A DNA stretch of 5,054 bases from Methanomassiliicoccaceae archaeon (lineage in GTDB: Archaea > Thermoplasmatota > Thermoplasmata > Methanomassiliicoccales > Methanomethylophilaceae). The stretch lies in NCBI GenBank assembly GCA_009780795.1, contig WQZJ01000087.1, forward strand, positions 1 through 5,054, given 5' to 3'. The position numbers and the translations under genes were made by a program. Numbering within the stretch: position 1 is the stretch's first letter; every line of letters begins with the position of its first letter. Positions 1 to 5,054 of this stretch are shown here, piece after piece. Under the pieces are notes generated by a model. It did not search any database and had not been told where the DNA came from. It worked only from the letters and a program-made list of their open reading frames with translations.

Positions 1-35
1 CCTGAAGTTCTGTGCACCGTCATCGCCGAACGGCC

Positions 36-43
36 ATTTAAAA
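36..43 (-). promoter_or_regulatory. TATA-like box near left edge, possible promoter of an off-window gene
   Basis: The minus strand reads TTTTAAAT here, a good archaeal TATA-box match. An ATG on the minus strand at 23-21 and an in-frame GTG at 17-15 follow, and that frame stays open to the window edge (only about 7 codons visible). The ATG lies only about 17 bp from the centre of the box, which is too close for a leaderless start; the GTG at about 23 bp fits better. The rest of 1-89 shows no recognisable gene. The call is tentative because the gene it would serve is not visible. Confidence 0.25.
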
Positions 44-78
44 CTTTGACCGCATACGACCGTTCATATCACAAACGG

Positions 79-83
79 AAAAA
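79..83 (-). terminator. T-tract terminator after tRNA-Thr
   Basis: On the minus strand a TTTTT run lies 6 nt downstream of the tRNA 3' CCA. Archaeal RNA polymerase commonly terminates at such U-tracts without needing a hairpin. A weak inverted repeat (CCGTT at 60-64, AACGG at 74-78) sits just beyond it. The call is by position and composition only. Confidence 0.4.
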
Positions 84-89
84 CGAAAG

Positions 90-164
90 TGGAGCCACTG
101 GAGGGAATTGAACCCCCGACCAACTGATTACGAATCAGTCGCTCTACCTCTGAGCCACAGTGGC
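90..164 (-). tRNA. tRNA-Thr(CGT), reads codon ACG
   Basis: The minus strand folds into a complete cloverleaf without an intron. The acceptor stem is GCCACTG (164-158) paired with CAGTGGC (100-94). The D stem is GCTC/GAGC. The anticodon stem is ACTGA/TCAGT around the loop TTCGTAA, which gives anticodon CGT. The T stem is GGGGG/CCCTC with one G-U pair and the loop TTCAATT. The discriminator is U73 (position 93) and the CCA is encoded in DNA (92-90). G1-C72, C2-G71 and U73 agree with known archaeal threonine identity elements, supporting the isotype independently of the anticodon. Confidence 0.96.
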
Positions 165-188
165 GTTGGTTGGTGCATGAGGACGCAC

Positions 189-200
189 ATTATTAATTTT
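189..200 (-). promoter_or_regulatory. TATA box of tRNA-Thr
   Basis: The minus strand reads AAAATTAATAAT, an AT-rich block in an otherwise GC-rich region. Its centre (about 194) lies about 30 bp upstream of the mature tRNA 5' end at 164, leaving room for a few nucleotides of leader, as expected for an archaeal TATA box. The block touches the stop codon of the upstream AP-endonuclease gene (199-201), so the tRNA promoter is partly embedded in that gene's end. Confidence 0.6.
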
Positions 201-1002
201 ACCGTTGGGAGAACATCTTTTTGAACGTAAGAGCGTCCTCTTCCAGCAGCGGGGACTCGCAGATGAAGGTGCAATCCCTGTCGTGACCGTTCAGCGCGGA
301 CACGAGCATCGACATGTCAGGGTCCCTCGCCGACAACGGAAGATGCATCCTCTCTCCCTTTGCGGTGAATTCGATGCAGCTTATATGAAAATGCGGCCGA
401 TCCCCTGCGAGCGGGAAGAACTCCTCCAGCAGGGACCTCATGTCATCCTCCGTCCTGAGGGAGCCGCCGTGCCTCGCGTGGACGTGCGCCACATCCAGCA
501 CGGGACGTACGCCCTCGACGTTGTCCATGACCTCTGATATCTCCTTCAGCGTGCCCCATGTCGCCGGTCGCCCCATGGTCTCCAGACCGAGAATGATGTC
601 CTTTATCCCAAGGTCGTCAGTGACCTCCTTGCATCTGATCAACCCGTCTATCACGGAGGCGGTCGCTTTCGCCGGTTCCTTACCGTACGAGGCGGCATGT
701 ATCACCACTATGTACGCACCGAGATGGTGTGCCGCTCTCACGGTATCGGTGACCCACGGGATGCTCTTCACCCTGGTCTCCGGCGTGTCCGAGTTGAAAC
801 TGACGAAATACGGCGCATGGGCGCTCAGCCTTATGTCGCGCTCCTTCGCCATGATGCCTATCTCTTTTGCCTTCGCCTCGGATATCCTCGCCCCTCGGAC
901 GAACTCCATCTCCAGCGCATCGAGTCCCAGATCCTTGACGATGTTCAGCGCATCCTTCGGGTCCTTGCTCCTCTGCGGATATCCTGCCGGTCCGAAACGC
1001 AT
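199..1002 (-). CDS. Endonuclease IV-like AP endonuclease (AP_endonuc_2 TIM barrel)
   Basis: This 267-residue protein most likely cuts DNA 5' of abasic sites in base excision repair. It resembles the archaeal branch of the endonuclease IV (Nfo) family, a zinc-dependent TIM barrel; E. coli Nfo is 285 residues. Numbered from the ATG at 1002, the candidate metal ligands appear in family order: H62 (SAHAPY), H102 (VIHAASYG), E141 (LGLETMG), D170 and H173 (LDVAHVHA), H206 (HFHIS), H220 (GERMHLPL) and E249 (FICESP). The Asp two residues before the H231 equivalent of E. coli Nfo is replaced by R218, so one zinc site may be altered; related archaeal proteins have a similar GEKNHL-type sequence. The ATG at 1002 is chosen because a TATA-like box centred 26 bp upstream would give a leaderless mRNA and because MRFGPAGYP is the usual family start. 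An upstream TTG at 1038 is less likely. The gene is divergent from ogg. A sugar-phosphate isomerase/epimerase of the same fold is the main alternative. Confidence 0.85.
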   Translation of the reverse strand: MRFGPAGYPQRSKDPKDALNIVKDLGLDALEMEFVRGARISEAKAKEIGIMAKERDIRLSAHAPYFVSFNSDTPETRVKSIPWVTDTVRAAHHLGAYIVVIHAASYGKEPAKATASVIDGLIRCKEVTDDLGIKDIILGLETMGRPATWGTLKEISEVMDNVEGVRPVLDVAHVHARHGGSLRTEDDMRSLLEEFFPLAGDRPHFHISCIEFTAKGERMHLPLSARDPDMSMLVSALNGHDRDCTFICESPLLEEDALTFKKMFSQR

Positions 1003-1015
1003 GCCTACCGGACGG

Positions 1016-1024
1016 CGTTCCGTG
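1016..1024. repeat. Direct repeat CGTTCCGTG, copy 1
   Basis: This 9-bp sequence recurs exactly at 1051-1059, 35 bp away. The copy ends directly beside the central AT-rich box (1025-1031) in the promoter region between the AP endonuclease and ogg. It could be a regulator-binding element, but nothing else supports that. Confidence 0.4.
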
Positions 1025-1031
1025 TATTTAT
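1025..1031. promoter_or_regulatory. Central TATA-like box between AP endonuclease and ogg
   Basis: The plus strand reads TATTTAT (minus ATAAATA). For the minus-strand AP-endonuclease gene its centre (1028) lies 26 bp from the A of the ATG at 1002, the classic spacing for a leaderless archaeal transcript. On the plus strand the same box would place a start near 1054, just before the ogg ATG at 1060. A second, weaker plus-strand candidate is TCTTTATC at 1041-1048, about 27 bp from the internal ogg ATG at 1072. No clear purine-rich BRE was seen on either side, so direction is not settled by sequence. Confidence 0.55.
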
Positions 1032-1050
1032 GGAGCAATGTCTTTATCCA

Positions 1051-1059
1051 CGTTCCGTG
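1051..1059. repeat. Direct repeat CGTTCCGTG, copy 2
   Basis: This is an exact second copy of the element at 1016-1024. It abuts the ogg ATG at 1060, so a protein bound here would sit over the likely ogg transcription start. It lies in a 57-bp intergenic gap; whether it is functional is unknown. Confidence 0.4.
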
Positions 1060-1902
1060 ATGAATAAGGTGATGGAGATAGACCTCGACATCTCACTGGA
1101 CGCCTCACTGGGTTGCGGGCAGGCGCACCGGTGGATAAAGAAAGGGGACGTATGGGAGGGGGTGCTCTCAGACCGCATCGTCACACTGGAGCAGATGGAC
1201 GGATATGTGCTGTGCGGCGGTACGGATGACAAGAGGATGATACTCGAGTACCTGGGGCACGGTGACGATCTGCCGCTGATATACGATGAGATATCGGCAG
1301 ACCCGTTCGTCCGCCGGCTGGCGGATGCCTGTCCCGGGATGCGGATACTCCGGCAGGAACCATGGGAGTGCGTCGCAACGTACGTCATCGCGACGAACGC
1401 CAACGTGAAACGAATAGCGACGATGACGGACTCCGTCTGCAGGACGTTCGGCCGCGACCTCGGCGGCCGTTTCTCGTTCCCGGGGCCGGAGGACATCGCC
1501 GACAATAAGCATCTGATATCGGGATGCAGGCTCGGGTACAGGGAGGAAAGATTTACGGAACTTGCGGAGAACGTGGCCGCCGGCATCATAAAGATAGATG
1601 ATCTGGCTAAGTTGGACTACAACGAATGCCGTTCGGAGCTGATGGGGATCAACGGCATAGGCGACAAGGTCGCCGACTGTATATCGCTGTTTGCGTTCGA
1701 ACATCTGAGCGCATTCCCCATCGATGCGCGGATCGGGCGCGTGATGGACGAACGGTACGGCGTCTCAGGCAGCTACCGAAGTGTGTCCGGATTTGCGAGA
1801 GGGCTGTTCGGGCGGTACGCGGGGTACGCGCAGGAACTGCTGTATCACAGCGGCACTATCTTGGGGTCGCAGGCGCACGCCGGCGGCTCGCAGCCCATCT
1901 GA
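1060..1902 (+). CDS. ogg: 8-oxoguanine DNA glycosylase/AP lyase, OGG1 type
   Basis: This 280-residue bifunctional repair enzyme should remove 8-oxoguanine from DNA and nick the strand by beta-elimination. It has an OGG_N-like domain (about 7-105, with GQAHRW at 20-25 matching the OGG1 GQSFRW motif) and then an HhH-GPD domain. The helix-hairpin-helix (about 193-212, GINGIGDKVADC) supplies the Schiff-base lysine K203, and D222 (FPIDARI) is the catalytic aspartate; these match human K249 and D268. Other OGG1-like positions, aligned from memory, are N113 and R118 (ATNANVKRI), Y160-R161 (LGYR), C207, Q258 and Y262 (AGYAQELLY, the latter where human has F319). The N-domain marks it as OGG1 type rather than the shorter Ogg2 or AGOG. 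No Shine-Dalgarno precedes the ATG at 1060. The in-frame ATG at 1072 is an alternative start that would lose only four residues. The last 58 bp overlap the convergent HTH gene. Confidence 0.93.
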   Translation: MNKVMEIDLDISLDASLGCGQAHRWIKKGDVWEGVLSDRIVTLEQMDGYVLCGGTDDKRMILEYLGHGDDLPLIYDEISADPFVRRLADACPGMRILRQEPWECVATYVIATNANVKRIATMTDSVCRTFGRDLGGRFSFPGPEDIADNKHLISGCRLGYREERFTELAENVAAGIIKIDDLAKLDYNECRSELMGINGIGDKVADCISLFAFEHLSAFPIDARIGRVMDERYGVSGSYRSVSGFARGLFGRYAGYAQELLYHSGTILGSQAHAGGSQPI

Positions 1903-2231
1903 ACCTCGTATATCTTGGCGAGCATCCCTATTCTTTTCACGACCAGACATATGTTACATATCTCGCTCGCGAACTCCGCGTTCTCCTGCGCTATGCGCCT
2001 CGCGGATGCACGGACCTCGTCCATGAACTTGTCGTGCTGCGGATTCTCCTCTATCAGCGGGTTGTCCCCTCTCTTCTTCTTGAGATATTGGGATATGGCC
2101 GCGTCCGTGACACCGAAACATCTGGCCACCTTCGCTTGCGACATCCCGTGATTCTCGACCAACTCTTTGGCGACCTCCCTCCTTATCGTCGGGAGGACGT
2201 ACCAAACGACGAGTTCGCATGGTATCTTCAT
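1845..2231 (-). CDS. Small HTH transcriptional regulator (COG2522-like)
   Basis: This 128-residue protein is probably a DNA-binding transcriptional regulator. The opening (PCELVVWYVLPTIRREVAKEL) is characteristic of a family of predicted archaeal regulators resembling COG2522. An XRE-like helix-turn-helix follows at about 30-52 (SQAKVARCFGVTDAAISQYL, then a basic KKKRG). The C-terminal half is helical with cysteines at 92 and 95 (EICNIC), a CxxC pair often seen in this family, plus C114, C119 and C121 near the end. These could bind a metal or act in redox sensing, which is inference. The ATG at 2231 lies 27 bp from a TATA box centre, implying a leaderless mRNA. Inverted repeats overlap the promoter and start codon, suggesting autoregulation. 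The final 19 codons overlap ogg on the other strand. Target genes cannot be read from the sequence. Confidence 0.83.
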   Translation of the reverse strand: MKIPCELVVWYVLPTIRREVAKELVENHGMSQAKVARCFGVTDAAISQYLKKKRGDNPLIEENPQHDKFMDEVRASARRIAQENAEFASEICNICLVVKRIGMLAKIYEVQMGCEPPACACDPKIVPL

Positions 2232-2237
2232 GATACT
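2221..2237. repeat. Inverted repeat spanning the HTH start codon (candidate operator)
   Basis: GTATC (2222-2226) and GATAC (2232-2236) are perfect 5-bp arms around a 5-bp spacer that contains the HTH gene's start codon (2229-2231 on the minus strand). Under a leaderless promoter this is the transcription start, so a bound protein would block transcription. With the flanking bases the half-sites are GGTATC and AGTATC, close to those of the repeat at 2241-2257. The arms are short, so chance cannot be excluded for this one alone. Confidence 0.4.
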
Positions 2238-2240
2238 GTG

Positions 2241-2257
2241 AATACCTTAACGGTATT
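2241..2257. repeat. Inverted repeat AATACC-N5-GGTATT (candidate operator)
   Basis: Perfect 6-bp arms AATACC (2241-2246) and GGTATT (2252-2257) flank a 5-bp spacer. The right arm overlaps the TATA box of the HTH gene and the left arm lies between that box and the start. The centre (2249) is 20 bp, about two helical turns, from the centre of the repeat at 2222-2236 (2229), so two dimers could bind the same face of the DNA. The position suggests repression by the adjacent HTH protein, but no binding data are implied. Confidence 0.5.
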
Positions 2258-2262
2258 TAAAA
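2254..2262 (-). promoter_or_regulatory. TATA box of the HTH regulator gene
   Basis: The minus strand reads TTTTAAATA, a near-consensus archaeal TATA box. Its centre (2258) is 27 bp from the A of the ATG at 2231, predicting a leaderless transcript. It lies in the 53-bp gap after the stop codon of the large winged-helix gene, so the regulator has its own promoter although it is co-oriented with that gene. No convincing separate terminator of the large gene was seen in the gap. Confidence 0.65.
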
Positions 2263-2284
2263 CAACCGTCGTATCTTTTCTCGA

Positions 2285-5054
2285 TTACTTTTTTATGCTG
2301 CCGGGATGTGTTTTATGGTAGAATTCGCAAACATCCCAATCCCTGTCCTCTTCCCTTTTCCGCTTGTCGGGGGATACGCCCAACGATATCGAGAGCTCTT
2401 TCACGAACTTGATCGCCTCATCCGACCCTCTCAGGTCCTCGATCTTCGCGCCGGCCACGGTGAGCTTGCCTTTGAACGATCCTATTATCCTGGTGCCGTG
2501 CATCACCACGTTCTCGGACGATCCGCACTCCTGTCTTATCATCTCACGAAGGTAGACATGCAGGTTGTCCTGAGTGTTCAGCAGGAACATCTCCTCTTTC
2601 CGTTCCGGCATCCTGTCGATGTCGGCGGCGAGCATCCACATGACGGTCGGGTCGTCCCTTCTGAGGAATCCTTTGACTATGAGTCCCTCATTCTCCAACT
2701 CAGCGAGCGTCGCCCTCAGCTCACCCATCCTGAATGAGAGGAGGAATCTGTACAGCTGCTCCGCGGAGAATATCCCAAAACATTTGAAATGCTGCCTCAC
2801 GACCTCCCTCAGCGCCTCACGTGCCGTGAGTCCGCACTTCGGGACGATCGAGTATGCCCGTGCCCCGTCCATGTACGCCATCGATGCGCCCATCAGTCTC
2901 CCGAGCGCCTCCAGCGTCCTGTCCGATGAGTACGGGGAGTTCTCCAGCATCTCCCTTCTGGAGACGGGTTGGCGATCCTCTATCAGCGACAATATATCCT
3001 TCATCTCATCGTCCGGAACGGCGTTCTTCGCCGCCCTGTACAGGGGCGCGAACTCCATCGTCGTGTATCCCTGGAAACCGGGGATCAATGACATCTGCAT
3101 CATGCCCCCGCAATCCGCGAGTCTCTTCAGCGGGGTGCGCTCCACGACGCGGGTGAGCATCTCGGCATCCGTGCGTATGTACCCGCGGTCCGCTATCGCG
3201 GCCGCTGCCGTCCGGTATCTGAGCGAGGGCAGCGCCCTCTGCTTCTCGATCACATAGCCTGTTATTTCGTCATCGGTGAACGTCACCGGCGTGAATTTCC
3301 CTTTCGCATAGAACCCGTTAACGAAATGATATCCCTTTTCGGTGAGCGTGTCGGCCGCCGATTCGCTCAGCTCTGCGGCATCCACGCCGAGCACTTCCCT
3401 TATCCTGACGATGTTCTGACCCTTCATCCCGAAGAACATCATAAGGCCGTCGACCGCATCCAGGACCTCCGGCAGCTGGTCCGGGTGCTCCATATCCATC
3501 GCCCTTATCTCGACACATCCGGACATCTCCCATATCTCCAGCGCGCCTATCAGGCGATCGCCCAGCACAGCCGGGTATATCCATCTGTCCCCGTATCTGG
3601 ACGATATCTCGGCCCACTTGGATGCCAGCACCGGGTCCAGCAGCGACAGTATCCTTATCCTGTCGTCGGACGGGTGCTGTTCGTCTATCTTCCGTATCTC
3701 GTCCGGCATCACGTACATCGGCGTCTGCGAGTCGCCCACATAGACGGTGGACGCGCCCACCTCCCTCATCAGCATCGGGACATCATCCGGCTGGACGCCC
3801 ACCGCGAAACGTATCCCCATCGCCGGTACGGGGCCGTAGGCACGTACCGCCTGCCTCGCCAATTCCAGTATCGTATCGCCGGACGGTTCCCCGTGCTCAT
3901 ATATCTCGTAGACATTCTCCGAGCCCCAGTCCTCCCTCTCATCGAATGCTCTCACTATCTTCAGTGCACGGTCCAGTCTGTTGACCGATTCCTTTATCTC
4001 ATCCTTGTCACCGCCCATCTCCGCGATGAGCTGTCTGGTGGTCGCCCTTCCCATGGACGATATGAATGCCAGCGTCCTCTCGTCCGCTTGCGTTATCGGT
4101 TCGCTGCGTACGGATGCGTACCGCTCGCCGTCATCCGAGAGCACATACCTTACCCTGCCGCGGACGAACCTGCCCAGAATTATGCGTCCGCTTTCTCTCA
4201 TCGATGCCCATTCGTTCATTTTGAAGCCGCTGACACGGTTGAAAACGTCCAGCACGCTCCCGGCCGATCCGTAGAACTTGAAGTAATCCTCTATGGAGTC
4301 GAACCTGTCCCCTTTCGAACGCCTGTAACGCTCGACGGCCGAGTGGGAGAACACATTGCTGTGTCCCGCCCTCAGGCGTATGTGGTCCGTTCTCTTCATG
4401 TACTGGTCGTTCTCCGATATCAGGAAGCGTCCGCATGAGATCTCGCCGTCATTCACAAGCGCATCCAGTGATGTCCTTGCATCGTTCTCCGGGACGGACA
4501 GGGCGTACGCGACCTCGTGGACCGTCGCCGGTGCGAAGCATTCGAGATGTCTCATTATTATGCTGTCCAATGACTTGTTCCTGTCCTTCCTCTCATGTTC
4601 GCACGCGGAGAAATACCATTTGTTCCTCACGATGTCCGTCCTTGTGACCATGTACATCGACTCGAGTTTCCTCAGCGACCTGAACGCAACGTCCTCATCC
4701 GTGCCGGACGCTTCGACGATCTCATCCAGCGTCCTGCCGCATGCGGCGGCCAACACCTTGCTGTCGATGTCGCTCAGTTCCCTGTCCTTACCGGTCGCCG
4801 ACGCATACGTCGGTATCTCGGCAGCAGCCATTATATGAGGGTCGTCGAGGAACACCGTACCTATCCTGCGCTCCTTCAGGAGTTCACGGCACCACTGGTC
4901 CGTCGTCCTGCGGTCGGCATCCGAATACGCGTATATGTTACGGCCCCTCTCCCTGAACGCCTGCAGCGGACCGGTCCGCATCAGCATCGGCACTATGTCC
5001 TCCTTGGACGAGATGCGCCCGGTCTTCTCCCTGAAGTAGGGTATCACACGATCC
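2285..5054 (-). CDS. Large multi-winged-helix protein, AlkZ/YcaQ- or Lhr-CTD-like (5' partial)
   Basis: Only the C-terminal part is present: the frame is open through 5054, and the GTG at 5047 has no promoter in view, so the real start is upstream. Numbered from that GTG, 920 residues are visible. They read as a repeated module: a domain ending in a GRI/RF-type hairpin, then two winged helices, then an alpha/beta tail. Copy 2 is about 251-541 and copy 3 about 608-890; copy 1 (about 15-226) lacks the tail. The second winged helices match well (RHLECF at 166-171 and QHFKCF at 752-757, followed by GEISCGRF and GLIVKGFL). The tails (ILSLLDPVL at 466 with AVLGDRLIGALEI, and LLNTQDNL at 822 with MHGTRIIGSF) resemble the C-terminus of HTH_42 proteins such as the crosslink glycosylases AlkZ and YcaQ, also related to the Lhr helicase C-terminal domain. 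No clear AlkZ-type catalytic Q-x-Q/D motif is visible. A helicase core may lie off-window. It has a charged tail (about 894-903). Function is inferred as DNA binding or repair. Confidence 0.6.
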   Translation of the reverse strand, partial: DRVIPYFREKTGRISSKEDIVPMLMRTGPLQAFRERGRNIYAYSDADRRTTDQWCRELLKERRIGTVFLDDPHIMAAAEIPTYASATGKDRELSDIDSKVLAAACGRTLDEIVEASGTDEDVAFRSLRKLESMYMVTRTDIVRNKWYFSACEHERKDRNKSLDSIIMRHLECFAPATVHEVAYALSVPENDARTSLDALVNDGEISCGRFLISENDQYMKRTDHIRLRAGHSNVFSHSAVERYRRSKGDRFDSIEDYFKFYGSAGSVLDVFNRVSGFKMNEWASMRESGRIILGRFVRGRVRYVLSDDGERYASVRSEPITQADERTLAFISSMGRATTRQLIAEMGGDKDEIKESVNRLDRALKIVRAFDEREDWGSENVYEIYEHGEPSGDTILELARQAVRAYGPVPAMGIRFAVGVQPDDVPMLMREVGASTVYVGDSQTPMYVMPDEIRKIDEQHPSDDRIRILSLLDPVLASKWAEISSRYGDRWIYPAVLGDRLIGALEIWEMSGCVEIRAMDMEHPDQLPEVLDAVDGLMMFFGMKGQNIVRIREVLGVDAAELSESAADTLTEKGYHFVNGFYAKGKFTPVTFTDDEITGYVIEKQRALPSLRYRTAAAAIADRGYIRTDAEMLTRVVERTPLKRLADCGGMMQMSLIPGFQGYTTMEFAPLYRAAKNAVPDDEMKDILSLIEDRQPVSRREMLENSPYSSDRTLEALGRLMGASMAYMDGARAYSIVPKCGLTAREALREVVRQHFKCFGIFSAEQLYRFLLSFRMGELRATLAELENEGLIVKGFLRRDDPTVMWMLAADIDRMPERKEEMFLLNTQDNLHVYLREMIRQECGSSENVVMHGTRIIGSFKGKLTVAGAKIEDLRGSDEAIKFVKELSISLGVSPDKRKREEDRDWDVCEFYHKTHPGSIKK

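Noticed and set aside
1003..1038. TTG start at 1038 for the AP endonuclease
   Set aside because: It would add 12 residues not expected in the family and would read through the TATA-like box at 1025-1031. The ATG at 1002 gives the family start and correct promoter spacing.
697..1059. Upstream extension of the ogg frame on the plus strand
   Set aside because: It would run antisense through the well-supported AP-endonuclease gene. The OGG1 family starts just before the GQAHRW motif, so the ATG at 1060 (or 1072) fits.
1044..1704. Minus-strand open frames across ogg (178-181 codons)
   Set aside because: They are antisense to the OGG1 catalytic region, low-complexity and Ser/Arg-rich, with no family resemblance.
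1626..2321. Plus-strand frame of 231 codons overlapping the ogg end and the HTH gene
   Set aside because: It is out of frame with ogg and antisense to the HTH gene, is highly basic, and contains no motif.
3326..4438. Long open frame on the plus strand (370 codons) inside the large winged-helix gene
   Set aside because: It lies wholly antisense to a coding frame with clear domain structure. Its product is rich in H, R, Y and L with no recognisable motif, typical of a shadow frame in GC-rich DNA.
5045..5047. GTG at 5047 as the true start of the large gene
   Set aside because: The frame remains open upstream to the window edge, and the 7 bases available cannot hold a promoter. It is treated as an internal valine codon of a 5'-truncated gene.
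1..5054. CRISPR array, insertion sequence or attachment site next to the tRNA
   Set aside because: No regularly spaced repeats, transposase motifs or duplicated tRNA 3' end were seen. Nothing suggests an integrated element here.

Overview
The window looks archaeal. The best fit is a moderately GC-rich euryarchaeon of the Thermoplasmata/Methanomassiliicoccales type, but that placement is an inference from protein style, not from a search. Three things support archaea. The genes have TATA-like boxes about 26 bp upstream of start codons, implying leaderless mRNAs. The tRNA-Thr has G1-C72, C2-G71, U73 and an encoded CCA. The protein families (archaeal endonuclease IV-like protein, COG2522-like HTH regulator) are typical of archaea.

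Layout from left to right. Positions 1-89 hold no certain gene; they carry a TATA-like box that may serve a minus-strand gene starting near the left edge. A minus-strand tRNA-Thr(CGT) occupies 90-164, and its promoter touches the 3' end of the next gene. An endonuclease IV-like AP endonuclease lies on the minus strand at 199-1002. It is divergent from an OGG1-type 8-oxoguanine DNA glycosylase/AP lyase on the plus strand at 1060-1902. Only 57 bp separate the two starts, and that gap holds one central AT-rich box and a 9-bp direct repeat. The ogg 3' end overlaps by 58 bp the convergent gene for a small HTH regulator (minus, 1845-2231). That regulator's promoter carries two inverted repeats centred 20 bp apart, as expected for autoregulation. 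The rest (minus, 2285 to the right edge) is the C-terminal 920+ residues of a very large protein. It is made of repeated winged-helix modules with AlkZ/YcaQ-like (HTH_42) or Lhr-CTD-like character, and its N-terminus is outside the window.

Functionally this looks like a DNA-repair neighbourhood. OGG1 would excise 8-oxoguanine, and the endonuclease IV-like protein would process the resulting abasic site. The multi-winged-helix protein may be a further glycosylase-like or Lhr-helicase-linked repair factor. The Cys-containing HTH protein could regulate itself and perhaps its neighbours. The AP endonuclease/ogg pairing is well supported by motifs. The repair role of the large protein and the regulatory links are inference.
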